A DNA stretch of 64,000 nucleotides from Saprospiraceae bacterium (lineage in GTDB: Bacteria; Bacteroidota; Bacteroidia; Chitinophagales; Saprospiraceae), in the NCBI GenBank assembly GCA_020631235.1, contig JAHDHQ010000008.1, positions 109,979 to 173,978 on the forward strand, in the 5' to 3' direction. Positions 7,926 through 18,657 of the stretch are shown here, piece after piece. The translations under genes and the position numbers were made by a program. How positions within the stretch are numbered: the stretch's first letter is position 1; every line of letters starts with the position of its first letter. The notes under the pieces were generated by a model, which was given only the letters and a program-made list of their open reading frames with translations, did not search any database and was not told the origin of the DNA.

Positions 7926-9864
7926 ACTGATCTTTCTTCAATTTGGGCAATTTTAAAACTACTTTGGTGCCTTCTTTACCTTGATCTTTTTTATGCAAAA
8001 TGGTATAAGTAAAGGCTTCATCGTAAAAGGTTCGTATCGCTTGTAGCCTTTCGTCTGTTATCCTTGTCCCCAAGGAAATATGACTTGACTTCGGGGACAA
8101 AGAATCCTTGGGGAAGCCGACTCCATTATCATCTATTTCGCAAATAATATAATTCGATTCGCTATCAATATAATTGATTTCGAGACGTCGTTCTCCTTTT
8201 GTTTTTTTTGATAAACCATGCCATATTGCATTTTCTACGAAAGGCTGGATGAGCATAGGAGGTATCAGAATGGAAGAAAAATCAGCTGTCAAATCATAAT
8301 TTACAGTGTAATGTAGACTATTCCCTAAACGCTTGTTTTCAAGTGCGCAATAGTGTTTAATCCATTGAATATTATCGCTGAGCGGGATCATCTCTTTGCT
8401 AGAATTTTCGAGTACTTTTCTAATAAGCACTGAAAACTCACTGAGATAATCTATGGCTGCTTGTTGATCATTCCGAATAAAAAATGATTTAATAGAGTTT
8501 AAGCTATTAAAAATAAAATGAGGATTCATTTGCGATCGCAACATCTCCATTTGGGATTTGGAAAGCGCTATTTCTTTAGTTCTTTCAATGTTTACAAGCT
8601 GTTCCTCTTTCATTTTTTTCCATCGTTTAAAACGTATAAAAAAGTAAAGGCTGACAAGACTTATCAGGATGATTACAGCTAATAATATAAGTTGGTTTCT
8701 ATTTGACTTTGAATTTAAAAGTATACTTTCCTTTTCCAATTTATGGATGCGTGCTGCGCTTTCTTCTGCTTCTTTAGATTTCATTTCTCCATATTCCACC
8801 ACACCATTTAAGCTATCTCTGATACTATTGGCCTCTTCCATGAGTTCTAGTGAGGCTTTATATTTTCCTTGCTGTTTGAGTAAGGATGATTTATGTTCTA
8901 TGATATCAGCAAGGAGGGCTGAGTTTGGTCGCGCAAATTGTAAAGCTTGATGTATAAACAGCATAGCAGAATCTATATTTTCTTGTGCTATTATTTGCGA
9001 TTTGTTCAGATAAGCATATGATTTTAATTTTATGTTCTCATGCAGTTTGGCGACCCGAATACTTTTATCGATGTATAGATTTGCAGAATCCAAGACATTG
9101 AGTTTATTATAGGCCTTGGCTAAAAACATGAAAGCGGGTCCTATCTCAGACTCTGAGTTATGAGCTTTATCTTCTAGAAGAGTAAGCTTTGCATACTTAA
9201 TAGTAGAGTCTATCTGGTTTTCTGTTTCATAGAAAGCACATAAGTTTAGGTACATATAGGATATGTTGTCCTGACAATCGAATGTTGTCTTTGTGGCAAT
9301 CGCGTCTTTGATATGTCTGGCTGTTTCTTCTTCATTGCCAAATGATTTATACAATTTGGCGATGTTGTGTGTCATGGTTGCCATTTGACAATAATCTTCC
9401 AGGTTTTCATAGATTCTTTGAGATTTTTTAAAATAATCTAATGATTCTAATTCTCTCCCTTCATATAAAATACCTATTCCAAAAAGATTGTATAATCTGG
9501 CAAGTTCTGATGAGCCCAGTGAAGTATCTATAACCGATAATCCTTTTTGAGCATAATATTTTACCGAATCATATCTTGATAAAGTGACCAGGTTAATATT
9601 TCCATGGATAATGTAAGATCTAACTACAGATAAGGTGTCATGGTTTTTTTGTCCAATGTTGGATAAAATAGAAGCATATTTAAAGGATTTATCTACTTCT
9701 CCTCTAGGTAATTGGATGGCTAAATCCCATGCATTCTTTAACACACAACTGTCCGTATTGCATGGGAACTCTAAGCCCTTTAAAGCGGTAGTATCAGATG
9801 AGAATCCAAACCCATAAACTCCAAAAGTGCTTAAGCAAAATAGGAAAACGTAAGCAAACTTCAT
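7915..9864 (-). CDS. LytS-type sensor histidine kinase with TPR-like repeats
   Basis: A 649-residue membrane kinase. It has a signal peptide (MKFAYVFLFCLSTFGVYG), a periplasmic stretch of TPR-like helices to about residue 370, a coiled coil, one membrane helix (LILLAVIILISLVSLYFFI) and a LytS kinase module. The His box MNPHFIFNSLNSIKSF, the N-box PFVENAIWHGL, DDNGVGFP and GTKVVLKLP are all present, so this one should be active, unlike the sensor at 3445. The TPR-like ectodomain followed by a single helix and HisKA_2/LytS module is common in Bacteroidetes. It is convergent with the LytTR regulator; an 11-base tail overlap is unusual for partners but common in dense genomes. Confidence 0.92.
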   Translation of the reverse strand: MKFAYVFLFCLSTFGVYGFGFSSDTTALKGLEFPCNTDSCVLKNAWDLAIQLPRGEVDKSFKYASILSNIGQKNHDTLSVVRSYIIHGNINLVTLSRYDSVKYYAQKGLSVIDTSLGSSELARLYNLFGIGILYEGRELESLDYFKKSQRIYENLEDYCQMATMTHNIAKLYKSFGNEEETARHIKDAIATKTTFDCQDNISYMYLNLCAFYETENQIDSTIKYAKLTLLEDKAHNSESEIGPAFMFLAKAYNKLNVLDSANLYIDKSIRVAKLHENIKLKSYAYLNKSQIIAQENIDSAMLFIHQALQFARPNSALLADIIEHKSSLLKQQGKYKASLELMEEANSIRDSLNGVVEYGEMKSKEAEESAARIHKLEKESILLNSKSNRNQLILLAVIILISLVSLYFFIRFKRWKKMKEEQLVNIERTKEIALSKSQMEMLRSQMNPHFIFNSLNSIKSFFIRNDQQAAIDYLSEFSVLIRKVLENSSKEMIPLSDNIQWIKHYCALENKRLGNSLHYTVNYDLTADFSSILIPPMLIQPFVENAIWHGLSKKTKGERRLEINYIDSESNYIICEIDDNGVGFPKDSLSPKSSHISLGTRITDERLQAIRTFYDEAFTYTILHKKDQGKEGTKVVLKLPKLKKDQFID

Positions 9865-10168
9865 AAAATATAAATGTAGGGTTTTTACGTGAATTCACCG
9901 TGTACAAATGGTGTCATCTTGCATTTACTCATCCTTGTTTTTGAGACTAAACCTGCAATATAAATGATCCAACTGTGGGTTAAAATCCACATTCCAGATA
10001 AAGACTACATTAAAATGTTTAACAAACTAGCCGAATCCTAAATTAAACTGACCACTTAATCATCCTACCGAATAAAATTGCCTACTCAGTGATAAGTTTG
10101 AGGTATTCATTTAAAGTAATAGCTGATCAAGCTAAATAAAAATTTTAACCTTAAAAATCATACCTATC
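9865..10168. other. Divergent intergenic region with a possible -7 box
   Basis: About 300 bases separate the minus-strand kinase from the plus-strand collagen-like gene. TAAGTTTG at 10093-10100 fits the Bacteroidetes -7 consensus TAnnTTTG on the plus strand and would give a leader of about 60 bases. A good TTTG at the -33 position is not seen. No RNA gene or repeat is apparent. Confidence 0.35.
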
Positions 10169-13100
10169 ATGAAGCATTTAGTCACCATTTTGATCATTTT
10201 GATGAGTTGGAATATTTCAGCACAGATTGCACCTCAAGGTTTTAATTACCAAGGAGTTGCCAGAGATGTAGATAATCAAGCCTTCGTTAATCAGTCGATA
10301 AGCATTCAAATATCTTTAGTGGATTATGTAGAAGGGCTTACTGCTTATGTGGAGCGTCATGAAGTCACTACTTCTGATTTAGGAGTATTCAGTTTGGTTA
10401 TTGGTGAAGGTGATGTGATGGAAGGAGATTTTTCTAATATAGATTGGGGAGCAGGCGAATTTTATATCAGAACAGAGATAGATATAGATGGCGGAACTGA
10501 TTTTGTTTTAGTGGGAGAAAGTAAATTATTTGCGGTTCCCTATGCTCTTTACGCCATTAATGGACAAGCAGGACCGACGGGACCAGAAGGACCGCAAGGG
10601 ATACAAGGCGAACCAGGCCCAGTAGGACCACAAGGAGAACAAGGATTAACAGGTCCGCAAGGAGAAACCGGACCAATTGGTCCACAAGGTGTTCCAGGTC
10701 CCGAAGGGCCTAAAGGAGATCAAGGAACAGGCATTAATGTTGTCGGATCAGTCGCTGATGTTAGTGAACTACCCACTATGGGATCTATTGGTGACTTGTA
10801 TATAAGTCAAGACGATGGTCATGGTCACGTTTGGAATGGGACAGGTTTTGATGATATAGGTGAAATTAAAGGACCCAAAGGAGATGCAGGTCCCAAAGGG
10901 GACGAAGGCGAACAAGGGCCTCAAGGTCCGCAAGGAGAAATAGGTAGTCAAGGCCCAAAAGGTGACAAAGGCGATCAAGGTGAGCCAGGTATTCAAGGCA
11001 TCCAAGGTCCACAAGGCCTACAAGGAGAGGCTGGAATTGCAGGTGAAATGGGAATACAAGGAGAGCAAGGAGAGAAAGGAGAAACAGGTGATCCAGGTCC
11101 ACAAGGCGAACCAGGACCTATCGGCCCTCAAGGACCAGCAGGATCGTATGTAGAAGGTGCAGGTATCGACATCACAGGAAATGTCATCGCAGCAAACGAT
11201 ATATCTGATAGTAATGAAATACAATCTTTACAACTAAGCGGCACAACATTAAGTTTGTCAGACGGTGGAACTGTTGATCTTGCTGAATTAAGCAATGGAT
11301 TAGCATTACCTTTTTATGGGGAAAATGATGAAAATGAAACTGCTTTTCATATTCATAGCGATGCGGGTCCAAATAATTATACACTTGCTGGGACCAGCGG
11401 GATAGAAATCGACGAAATAGAGATCAGTACAGCAGGTGTTATGGGAGCTAGTGCCCACGGCCACGGAATATTAGGCGTTTCTACGCATGATGAAAGTGCA
11501 GGAATTATGGGCGTAGCTGATGAAGATATGAGTAAGGGAGTTATTGGCTCTAGTGTACATGGTGTTGGGGCTCATTTCTTTACCTCGGAAATAGGTGTTG
11601 CTGCCTTGACAACAGGTACAGGTAAAGTGGGATTTGGTACTACTAACCCTTTAGAAAAAGTCGAAATTCAAGACAGTGATAACACGACGCTTTCTCTGAA
11701 TGGTATACAAAGCAATGGACAAGCAAATCTTACATTTAAAGGATCTTTAGAAAGTGGGATATTACAATCTTATGGAATCTCTTCGAATTTCGAAAATGCC
11801 GAAGAAAGTAGCTTTTCCATCAAACATCAGGAACAGGCGATAGGTATTGACAATGAAAACGATTTATACACCATTTCTGGATTTGACACTGGAGTCGGTG
11901 GGCCTCATATTTTTAATCATCGATGGAATGGTTTTGCTTATATGGATCGAATTCTAGCTATAGAAGGAAGAGAGGATAATTATACAAATCTACAATTTTA
12001 CCCCAGTAACCATGACGGCATAGCAAGGATAATGAATTGGGAGTCAAGCTACAATATAGAAGACGAAATCCATGAAATGTCATTGTCCAATGTATCCTAT
12101 GATACGACTTCAGGGATACCTTATTACGAACCGATAGATATGTATTCGGCTAAACGGTATCCAGCTGGTAATCAACATGATTTTACTGGAAGAGTAAGCA
12201 TTAATGGCAATGACAACGAATTTGCATCTGGAGCAGCATTTGACCTAGAATTTAAGCATGAAAGTGCAAAACATTCTATTGCCTATGAGACCTATAAAAA
12301 TGGAGATAACAAACCTATTCATACTATAGGAGAGTTTATTGTGAACAATGATGCGGGAGGTGCCTACTACAATGGACTCTATCAAGTAATATCAGATCCC
12401 ACCGCATCTAGTTCAGGTATAGGCGGTATTCATTGGCATCATGGAAATATGCAAACAAATTCTATAATGGTTACCGACTATGCATTTTCGGAAGACAGCG
12501 GTAATGATGCAAAAATAAACGTCCTGTGCGAAGAGGGTAGTTTTTTTGCAGGACTCCACATTGATAATAATTCAGACCTCATAGCATCTGCATTAATTCA
12601 CAATGAATCAGGAAATGCTATCGAAACTTTGGGGAACTTGGTCGTAACATCGAATAATGCTTCAAGTCAGGACCCAATCATATCCATCAACAGCAATAGT
12701 AGTGTCGGCGCAAAAATGAGCTTTAATAATAATATTAATCAAGCACATTGGAATATAAACACTGGCATGCTTGACGGGTTGGATGGTTCTAATGCATCAT
12801 ATGTAGATTTTCGTTTTGAAAACAATAGTGTAGAAAGGACAACCTTAAGCCTTTTGGGTAATGGAAATGTAGGCGTCGGAGTGATTGACCCAGTGGAGCG
12901 ATTGGAAGTAAATGGTGGTGCTCGAATCAATAATTTAATAAGATTTGGTATAGCCGGATCAAGTAATTTGCCTAATGTTGGTCATCTAAATGGAACTACA
13001 ACTAGAAGCTTAGTATTAAACTCAGGTGGAGCAGGAATCTCGCAAAATATTGTAATGCTAGATTCAGGAAACACAAGTAATAACGGATTGCAACCTTTTG

Positions 13101-13486
13101 GTTCTGTGAATTTAGGTACGTCGGTAAATCGATGGAACACCATTTGGTCTAAAAATCCACTTAACAGTTCTTCAGACAAAAAACTCAAAAAGAACATACA
13201 ACCCATCACGAGCTCTCTAGAAAAAGTGTTGCAAATGAAACCTGTTTCCTATCAATGGAAAGAAGGAAATGATCAAAGCATACATATAGGATTCATAGCC
13301 CAAGAAATGGAAACAATAATTCCAGAAATAGTGCAGGCACCAAAACAAACTAAAAATATATCAGGAGAAATGGAAGAATCCTATTACTCCATGTCTTACA
13401 GTGAACTCATACCTGTTCTAACTCAAGCTATCCAGGAGCTCAATGAAGAAATATTGTTGCTCAAAGAAGAACTAGCTAAAAAATAA
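10169..13486 (+). CDS. Secreted collagen-like protein with S74-type intramolecular chaperone C-terminus
   Basis: A 1105-residue protein with signal peptide ([19 protein letters not shown]) and an N-terminal beta domain starting [13 protein letters not shown], a common opening in Bacteroidetes secreted proteins. Two Gly-X-Y collagen-like blocks follow: about 19 triplets at residues 132-188 and 30 at 235-324, separated by a small domain ([25 protein letters not shown]) of the kind seen in phage tail fibres. A long beta-rich region leads to a C-terminal endosialidase-chaperone/peptidase S74 domain from about residue 1000: [13 protein letters not shown] with the Ser-Asp pair at 1002-1003, then [10 protein letters not shown], and a terminal coiled coil. 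Known S74 domains trimerise the fibre and cleave themselves off before the Ser. No T9SS sorting domain is visible. It is likely a trimeric surface fibre. Confidence 0.85.
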   Translation: MKHLVTILIILMSWNISAQIAPQGFNYQGVARDVDNQAFVNQSISIQISLVDYVEGLTAYVERHEVTTSDLGVFSLVIGEGDVMEGDFSNIDWGAGEFYIRTEIDIDGGTDFVLVGESKLFAVPYALYAINGQAGPTGPEGPQGIQGEPGPVGPQGEQGLTGPQGETGPIGPQGVPGPEGPKGDQGTGINVVGSVADVSELPTMGSIGDLYISQDDGHGHVWNGTGFDDIGEIKGPKGDAGPKGDEGEQGPQGPQGEIGSQGPKGDKGDQGEPGIQGIQGPQGLQGEAGIAGEMGIQGEQGEKGETGDPGPQGEPGPIGPQGPAGSYVEGAGIDITGNVIAANDISDSNEIQSLQLSGTTLSLSDGGTVDLAELSNGLALPFYGENDENETAFHIHSDAGPNNYTLAGTSGIEIDEIEISTAGVMGASAHGHGILGVSTHDESAGIMGVADEDMSKGVIGSSVHGVGAHFFTSEIGVAALTTGTGKVGFGTTNPLEKVEIQDSDNTTLSLNGIQSNGQANLTFKGSLESGILQSYGISSNFENAEESSFSIKHQEQAIGIDNENDLYTISGFDTGVGGPHIFNHRWNGFAYMDRILAIEGREDNYTNLQFYPSNHDGIARIMNWESSYNIEDEIHEMSLSNVSYDTTSGIPYYEPIDMYSAKRYPAGNQHDFTGRVSINGNDNEFASGAAFDLEFKHESAKHSIAYETYKNGDNKPIHTIGEFIVNNDAGGAYYNGLYQVISDPTASSSGIGGIHWHHGNMQTNSIMVTDYAFSEDSGNDAKINVLCEEGSFFAGLHIDNNSDLIASALIHNESGNAIETLGNLVVTSNNASSQDPIISINSNSSVGAKMSFNNNINQAHWNINTGMLDGLDGSNASYVDFRFENNSVERTTLSLLGNGNVGVGVIDPVERLEVNGGARINNLIRFGIAGSSNLPNVGHLNGTTTRSLVLNSGGAGISQNIVMLDSGNTSNNGLQPFGSVNLGTSVNRWNTIWSKNPLNSSSDKKLKKNIQPITSSLEKVLQMKPVSYQWKEGNDQSIHIGFIAQEMETIIPEIVQAPKQTKNISGEMEESYYSMSYSELIPVLTQAIQELNEEILLLKEELAKK
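10562..11140 (+). repeat. Collagen-type Gly-X-Y coding repeats
   Basis: Nine-base units coding Gly-X-Y run from 10562 to about 10732 and from 10871 to about 11140, interrupted by a small globular insert. Gln, Glu, Lys and Pro fill the X and Y positions ([18 protein letters not shown]). The unit sequences are similar but not identical, so slippage could change repeat number between strains. Confidence 0.9.
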
Positions 13487-13529
13487 AAAAACTCGAATCG
13501 AAAATTTATAAAAATAAAAACATACCATT

Positions 13530-14006
13530 ATGAACCTTGCTAATAGCTTTTTACTCATTGCGAGCATTATACTTATAGCTTGTACAACAAACAATCATCA
13601 AGCATCAGATGACAGAAATGATTTTTTGCGACTAGATAATCAAGTGTATACGATAAATAGCTATACAGCCACACCGGATGTTATTAATGGTACCGACAAT
13701 TGGACGATGACCTTTTTTGCAGACGACGAGGAGAATAGCGAAACGATCATTACAGGGGCTGTTTTTTATAACCCTGAGTTGGATGGTGCACACTTTCATG
13801 TTTCTTTAAATAGTTCAGGGAGTCTTAAGCATTATGTTTCTATCTGTGATCCTGATGCACCTGATTATGAAGCATATTTAATAAATCCAAATTTAAGATT
13901 GTCAATCAACGACTCTTTTGTGGATGAGACCTTCGAGGTTTGTTATGTAAATGCTCAGGGTCATCTTGAAGGTCCCTTTGAAGCCGTATTAAGTATAAAT
14001 CATTAA
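13530..14006 (+). CDS. Small lipoprotein of unknown function
   Basis: A 158-residue protein with a lipoprotein signal (MNLANSFLLIASIILIAC, lipobox LIAC with Cys at residue 18). The mature part is acidic and predicted beta-rich, with Asp and Asn clusters and two later Cys residues (SICDPDAPD, EVCYVNAQG). I do not recognise the family. It lies 43 bases after the collagen-like fibre gene and 35 bases before the glycosidase-like gene, so the three may share a transcript. Confidence 0.65.
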   Translation: MNLANSFLLIASIILIACTTNNHQASDDRNDFLRLDNQVYTINSYTATPDVINGTDNWTMTFFADDEENSETIITGAVFYNPELDGAHFHVSLNSSGSLKHYVSICDPDAPDYEAYLINPNLRLSINDSFVDETFEVCYVNAQGHLEGPFEAVLSINH

Positions 14007-14041
14007 GTCATAAATAAACCTATTACCGCAAAGTAAATTCA

Positions 14042-15880
14042 ATGGATATGAAACCTATATTTCGTTCGCTATTTTGCCTTTTCTTTTTAATCATTTTTGC
14101 CGTGATTGATGGTATAAGTCAAGATGATTGCCCAATGCAAGTGGGAACCAATTTTGACATTATCGGTGCTTGTGGAGTTCACAAAGATTTAAAGATATCC
14201 TCCACATCATTTTTTACTCGTAATGAAATATACTTAGAAGATGGCAATGATTGGGATTCTGGTTTAGCAGAAACAATGGATCAAGATGAGGCAGGTTATC
14301 CTTTGGAGGTTCCTTTTAGCCATCCAGTTACAGGAGAAAATCAAATAGTGGCATTTACTGTCGGTGGATACCAACAAAATTACGAACCTGGAGACTACGT
14401 GATGCTATATGATGGAGAAGGTAGCTTTCAATTCGCTAATTGGACGGATCAAACGGTGACTTTAGTCGAACCAGGAAGAATAGAATTTACTATTAATGGT
14501 GTGGACGAAAACGGCATCCATATCGAAATGATGAGCTCTGTATTAGGAAATCATGTGAGCAATATTAGGATAGTTAGAACCATCTATGAAGACGATTACG
14601 AATCAAATCCTTTTCTTCCACAATTTGAGGAAAAAGCAGAGCCATTTGTAGCTTACCGATTTATGGATTGGATGTATACAAATCACACGACAGTCAGCGA
14701 ATGGGAAGATAGAACTAAACCCAATTTTCATACTCAAGAAGATGATCAAAAAGGAGCATCATGGGAGTTGATCATAGAATTATGCAACCATTTTGACATA
14801 GACCCTTGGATAAATGTTCCACATGAAGCAAATACTGAATACATTGATTCGATGGCCAGCTTATTTTACAACGAACTAGATACTAATCTGACCATTTATT
14901 TAGAATATTCTAATGAATGTTGGAATTGGATTTTCGAACAGACATACTGGCTAGATAGCGTACCTCCGTTTGCAGGCAACATTGGCAGAAATTATGGCTA
15001 TTATGCTAATCAAGTATTTACACGATGGGATAGTATTTTTAGTGGCCAAGAAAATCGCACAAAAATGGTTTTAGCCGGGCATGATTATTTTGTGTTAGAT
15101 GCCCTAGATTATACAGATGAAGAAGCTACCACTCACTTGGTTGATCTTGTTTCTTACCCTGGTTATGTTGCGCTAAATGAGGATAATTACGATACATTAA
15201 ACGCTTATGGCAGCAATGCCACTGCCGAACAGGTCTTAGCCATGCTAAACGAAAATAAAAGCACTGATTTTTATTGGATGAATGAATTTAAAACGATTGT
15301 TTCTGATGTATATGAAAAAGATTTTGTGATGTATGAGGGTGGTCAACACATTACACCTGAATGGTTTGGACTAGATACATCTTATAATCAAGCATTGTAT
15401 GATGCACAGGTGCATCCGGGTATGTATTCGTTTTATCAAGACATGCTTCATTACTACAAGGACACTTTAGGTGTTACTTTGTTTATGAATTTTACATTAA
15501 GTTCCTTGCAAGAAAATCCGTTTGGAAGTTGGGGATTACTGGATAACATTTTCTTGGAATCTCCATGGCCAGTAAAATATCAAGCAGTTATTGACTTTAT
15601 CGATAACTGTGGACCAGTAGTGGATGCTCATATCGAAGCAGACACGTCAGACATAACCATCAGCCCTAATCCTACAGAAGATTATTTCTATATAAATGGC
15701 TTGTTAGGAAACTATACGATCCATATTATAGATGCTGCAGGCAACATTTACCAAAACTTAACAAACTCTGCTTCTACCATAGGAGTTAACATAGATACAT
15801 TACCTGCAGGAATGTATTTTGTAGTCATCCAACACAATGACCATTCGGCTGTTTGTACGCAAAAGATCATCAAAATGTAA
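14042..15880 (+). CDS. Secreted glycoside-hydrolase-like protein with T9SS sorting domain
   Basis: A 612-residue secreted protein with signal peptide and a C-terminal T9SS type A domain (ISPNPTEDYFYINGL, IIDAAGNIYQNL, LPAGMYFVV). The centre looks like a clan GH-A style TIM barrel: FMDWMYTNH, WINVPHEAN, then LEYSNECWNWIF with a candidate acid/base Glu at E292, and VMYEGGQH with a candidate nucleophile E432. Similar proteins are sometimes labelled cellulose-binding, but no classical carbohydrate-binding module is seen. The N-terminal 180 residues form a separate beta domain. The start at 14042 is followed by a second ATG at 14048. The polysaccharide substrate is unknown. Confidence 0.62.
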   Translation: MDMKPIFRSLFCLFFLIIFAVIDGISQDDCPMQVGTNFDIIGACGVHKDLKISSTSFFTRNEIYLEDGNDWDSGLAETMDQDEAGYPLEVPFSHPVTGENQIVAFTVGGYQQNYEPGDYVMLYDGEGSFQFANWTDQTVTLVEPGRIEFTINGVDENGIHIEMMSSVLGNHVSNIRIVRTIYEDDYESNPFLPQFEEKAEPFVAYRFMDWMYTNHTTVSEWEDRTKPNFHTQEDDQKGASWELIIELCNHFDIDPWINVPHEANTEYIDSMASLFYNELDTNLTIYLEYSNECWNWIFEQTYWLDSVPPFAGNIGRNYGYYANQVFTRWDSIFSGQENRTKMVLAGHDYFVLDALDYTDEEATTHLVDLVSYPGYVALNEDNYDTLNAYGSNATAEQVLAMLNENKSTDFYWMNEFKTIVSDVYEKDFVMYEGGQHITPEWFGLDTSYNQALYDAQVHPGMYSFYQDMLHYYKDTLGVTLFMNFTLSSLQENPFGSWGLLDNIFLESPWPVKYQAVIDFIDNCGPVVDAHIEADTSDITISPNPTEDYFYINGLLGNYTIHIIDAAGNIYQNLTNSASTIGVNIDTLPAGMYFVVIQHNDHSAVCTQKIIKM

Positions 15881-16071
15881 GATCTAAACCGATAAAATTA
15901 TAAATACAAATACACACATTTGTAAGCCTACATTTGGCATCGTTTTCTCGTTGATAAATACGTAAATATTTGTATTTGAGAAATTATTGAATCATAATAC
16001 ATTAAAATATTTTATAATATAATTATTATATAATATCTTCACGTGCATTGCTTTCCCGCACAGTAGTTTAA

Positions 16072-16146
16072 GAGTCATTAGCTCAGTTGGTTTAGAGCGC
16101 TGCCTTGACAGGGCAGAGGTCACTGGTTCGAGTCCAGTATGACTCA
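16072..16146 (+). tRNA. tRNA-Val (GAC)
   Basis: The seven-base acceptor arms GAGTCAT and ATGACTC pair fully, with A as discriminator. The D-arm is GCTC/GAGC, the anticodon stem CTGCC/GGCAG encloses the loop TTGACAG giving anticodon GAC, and the T-arm ACTGG/CCAGT encloses TTCGAGT. GAC reads the valine codons GUC and GUU. CCA is not encoded. It stands alone between two secreted-protein genes, behind a very AT-rich stretch. Confidence 0.95.
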
Positions 16147-16174
16147 CTTGTTTCAATAAAAAAGTTTAGAAAAC

Positions 16175-18589
16175 ATGCTACAAAAGTTAAGTTGTATATT
16201 ATTCTTTTCTCTATCCTTTTGTTTTATAAATACATCCTTCGGGCAACAAGTTATTCGTTGCAACACGGATCACTATATGGCTGAGTACTTACAAGATCAA
16301 AAAAGGGCCAATGAGTTTCATAAGAAACAAAAAGAAATTAGAGAAAAGGTTGATTTTAACCAAAGAATAGCTTGTTCTGAAACAATAATAATACCTGTGG
16401 CCGTCCATTTTTATGGTGATGTAGATGATAGTGATATGCAATGTTTAGAAGATGTTGTAGAAGCACAAATTGCAGTTCTAAACGAAGACTTTTCGGCTAC
16501 CAATGCAGATATTTCTGAGTATGACGAGTTTTCTGATAATTGTCCAGATGATTTCCCGGCATCAGCCTTAGGTACTGGTGCATGCTTAGAATTTTGCCTT
16601 GCGCAATACAATCATCCCACTTGCTCGAGTTTAAGTGATGGTGATAAAGCCATTACTATCGGAGAAGAGTCATGGCCTTCTGCACCATGCTGGTCGGGGT
16701 ATTTAAACTTTTTTGTTACAAATGAAATTGGATTTTTGGGCCAAGCTCCAGTAAATGGTGGCGCGAACCCTGATGGAAATGGTGTACAAGTAGTAGCTAG
16801 TTCATTCGGTGGACCTGGTGTTTCCTGTACTTCTGGAACAGGTTTAAACACTGATGGCACCTATAACTTAGGACGGACTGGTACGCACGAATTAGGCCAC
16901 TATTTTAATTTATTGCATGTTTTTGATGGTTGTAATGATGGAGATAATATTCCAGATACTCCTGATCAAAACTCAGAGAATTTTGGTTGCCCTACCTTAG
17001 ATATATCGACTTGTGAGACCACAGCAGGAAATACTTGTTCTGAAAATGATTTCTTTTTCAATTTTATGGACTATGTAAATGATGCATGTATGTGGATGTT
17101 TACTGAGGATCAATGTCAAGAAATGTTCAACTCCGCGGATCATGATTTATGGGCCGATCACAGCTTAGTTTGTGAGTCACCTGTTGCGCCAGTGGCGAGT
17201 TTTACACCGACCGAAGATCAGGAGTTCTGCCCTGATGATGCAGAAATCACATTTAATGATACATCGATTAATGGTCCGAATGAGTGGTCATGGACTTTCT
17301 CTGGTCCAGGAGTGAGTCCCACGAGTTCTACATTGCAAAATCCGACAGTAACGTTTACAATTTCTGGAAATTATACTATCAGCCTTACAGCATCTAACGG
17401 AGGAGGATCTGATACGCACACAGAAAATATTTATGTGGAAGTCTTGAGTGCAGCAGATCCTACATGCGATAACTGCGAATACGAATTAGTCCTATGGGAT
17501 AGAAATGAAAGTGGATGGACACCTATTCAAAGTCTTGATTTAACCATTAATGGGGTAACAACCAACTATGATGGACCTACTGCTGGTAATTTAAGTCAAA
17601 GCATCCTTTTTGATGTATATCTAAATGATGACATAAATATCGAATGTACACCTGGATCGGGAAGTGATGCGGATGAAATTGCTTGGCGACTGTTTGATGA
17701 AGAAGGAAGAGCCATACTTGGTGATGGCGATTCATTTGGCCTGGGACCAGTAAACACTCAAGGTAGTAATGGGCCAGTACTTCTACCACCCGACATTGGA
17801 CCTAATCTGTATACAGGAAATTGTGATGCTGTGCTCAATTGTGAGGACTATCAGTTAGAAATTACCTTCGATAACTATCCAGAGGAAACCGCATGGTGGA
17901 TGAAGGATGATTTAGGAAATTTCGAATACCAAAGCAAAGGCTATCAAGGTGAAGGTGGAAACACCATAACTGTAGATATGTGCTTAGTCGAAGGATGCCA
18001 TGACTTTACTATTATTGATTTTTATGGCGATGGAATTTGCTGTAGTTATGGTAATGGGTCCTACGAAATCACAAAAGTATCTAATGGGTCAGTAGTGGCT
18101 TCAGGCGGCGAATTCGATGGTTCTGAAACAACAGAAATATGCGTCGATTTTGGACCATCTTGTGAAACCGTATTGGACTTGAACGGTGATTTGTTAAACC
18201 AAACGTATTCGGTTACCGATGAAATTATGAGTAATGGTAAAGTTAAAATGGATACTGTGTGTGTTTTCCAAGCACCAAATGTTATTAGCCTTAATGCTCC
18301 GTTCGAGGTGGAACTAGGTGGCGAATTTACAGCTGAAATGGGAGAGTGTGTGGAAGCCATTTCGACCACAGCTAATAGTTTTATTTTGCGAGAAAAAAAT
18401 GGTGATGTTCTGATAATTAACGGAACGCACCCAGTACAATTGCTAAATACCCAAGGAAAACTAATACGGAACTTAGCACCTCATAAAAAGGATGCTGCAC
18501 GCACTATCAAGCACTTATGTAAAGGATTGTACTACCTAAGGCATTTGACTTCAGATGGTCATAATATAGAAAAGGTTCTTATCGACTAA
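16175..18589 (+). CDS. Secreted M43-family zinc metalloprotease with PKD domain
   Basis: An 804-residue secreted protease: signal peptide (MLQKLSCILFFSLSFCFINT), propeptide region, then an M43 (pappalysin/cytophagalysin-like) domain with the zinc motif HELGHYFNLLH at residues 238-248 and a Met-turn region FNFMDYVNDACMWMFT. A PKD domain follows at about residues 345-425 (VASFTPTEDQEF, WSWTFSGPG), then two Cys-containing beta domains; one has DFYGDGICCSYGNGSY, typical of Bacteroidetes secreted proteins. The last 65 residues resemble a divergent T9SS sorting domain (VQLLNTQGKLIRNL, LCKGLYYLRH). It probably degrades external protein. The start is 28 bases after the tRNA. Confidence 0.88.
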   Translation: MLQKLSCILFFSLSFCFINTSFGQQVIRCNTDHYMAEYLQDQKRANEFHKKQKEIREKVDFNQRIACSETIIIPVAVHFYGDVDDSDMQCLEDVVEAQIAVLNEDFSATNADISEYDEFSDNCPDDFPASALGTGACLEFCLAQYNHPTCSSLSDGDKAITIGEESWPSAPCWSGYLNFFVTNEIGFLGQAPVNGGANPDGNGVQVVASSFGGPGVSCTSGTGLNTDGTYNLGRTGTHELGHYFNLLHVFDGCNDGDNIPDTPDQNSENFGCPTLDISTCETTAGNTCSENDFFFNFMDYVNDACMWMFTEDQCQEMFNSADHDLWADHSLVCESPVAPVASFTPTEDQEFCPDDAEITFNDTSINGPNEWSWTFSGPGVSPTSSTLQNPTVTFTISGNYTISLTASNGGGSDTHTENIYVEVLSAADPTCDNCEYELVLWDRNESGWTPIQSLDLTINGVTTNYDGPTAGNLSQSILFDVYLNDDINIECTPGSGSDADEIAWRLFDEEGRAILGDGDSFGLGPVNTQGSNGPVLLPPDIGPNLYTGNCDAVLNCEDYQLEITFDNYPEETAWWMKDDLGNFEYQSKGYQGEGGNTITVDMCLVEGCHDFTIIDFYGDGICCSYGNGSYEITKVSNGSVVASGGEFDGSETTEICVDFGPSCETVLDLNGDLLNQTYSVTDEIMSNGKVKMDTVCVFQAPNVISLNAPFEVELGGEFTAEMGECVEAISTTANSFILREKNGDVLIINGTHPVQLLNTQGKLIRNLAPHKKDAARTIKHLCKGLYYLRHLTSDGHNIEKVLID

Positions 18590-18657
18590 GTAAAAGTAGC
18601 ATACCGTTTTGCCTAAGTAGGCCATGGTTTATTTAGTATATTCGTGAGACAAAATAT

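Noticed and set aside
10769..11224. Several open frames on both strands across the collagen-like region
   Set aside because: Low-complexity by-products of the Gly-X-Y repeats; no start context or domain.
10169..13486. Prophage origin for the collagen/S74 protein
   Set aside because: No capsid, terminase, integrase or att-like repeats nearby, and the protein has its own signal peptide.
15960..16040. AT-rich near-palindrome before the tRNA
   Set aside because: Imperfect symmetry explained by base composition; no origin or RNA features.
18611..18622. Palindrome GCCTAAGTAGGC after the M43 protease gene
   Set aside because: Stem of five with a two-base loop and no T-run, so not a terminator.
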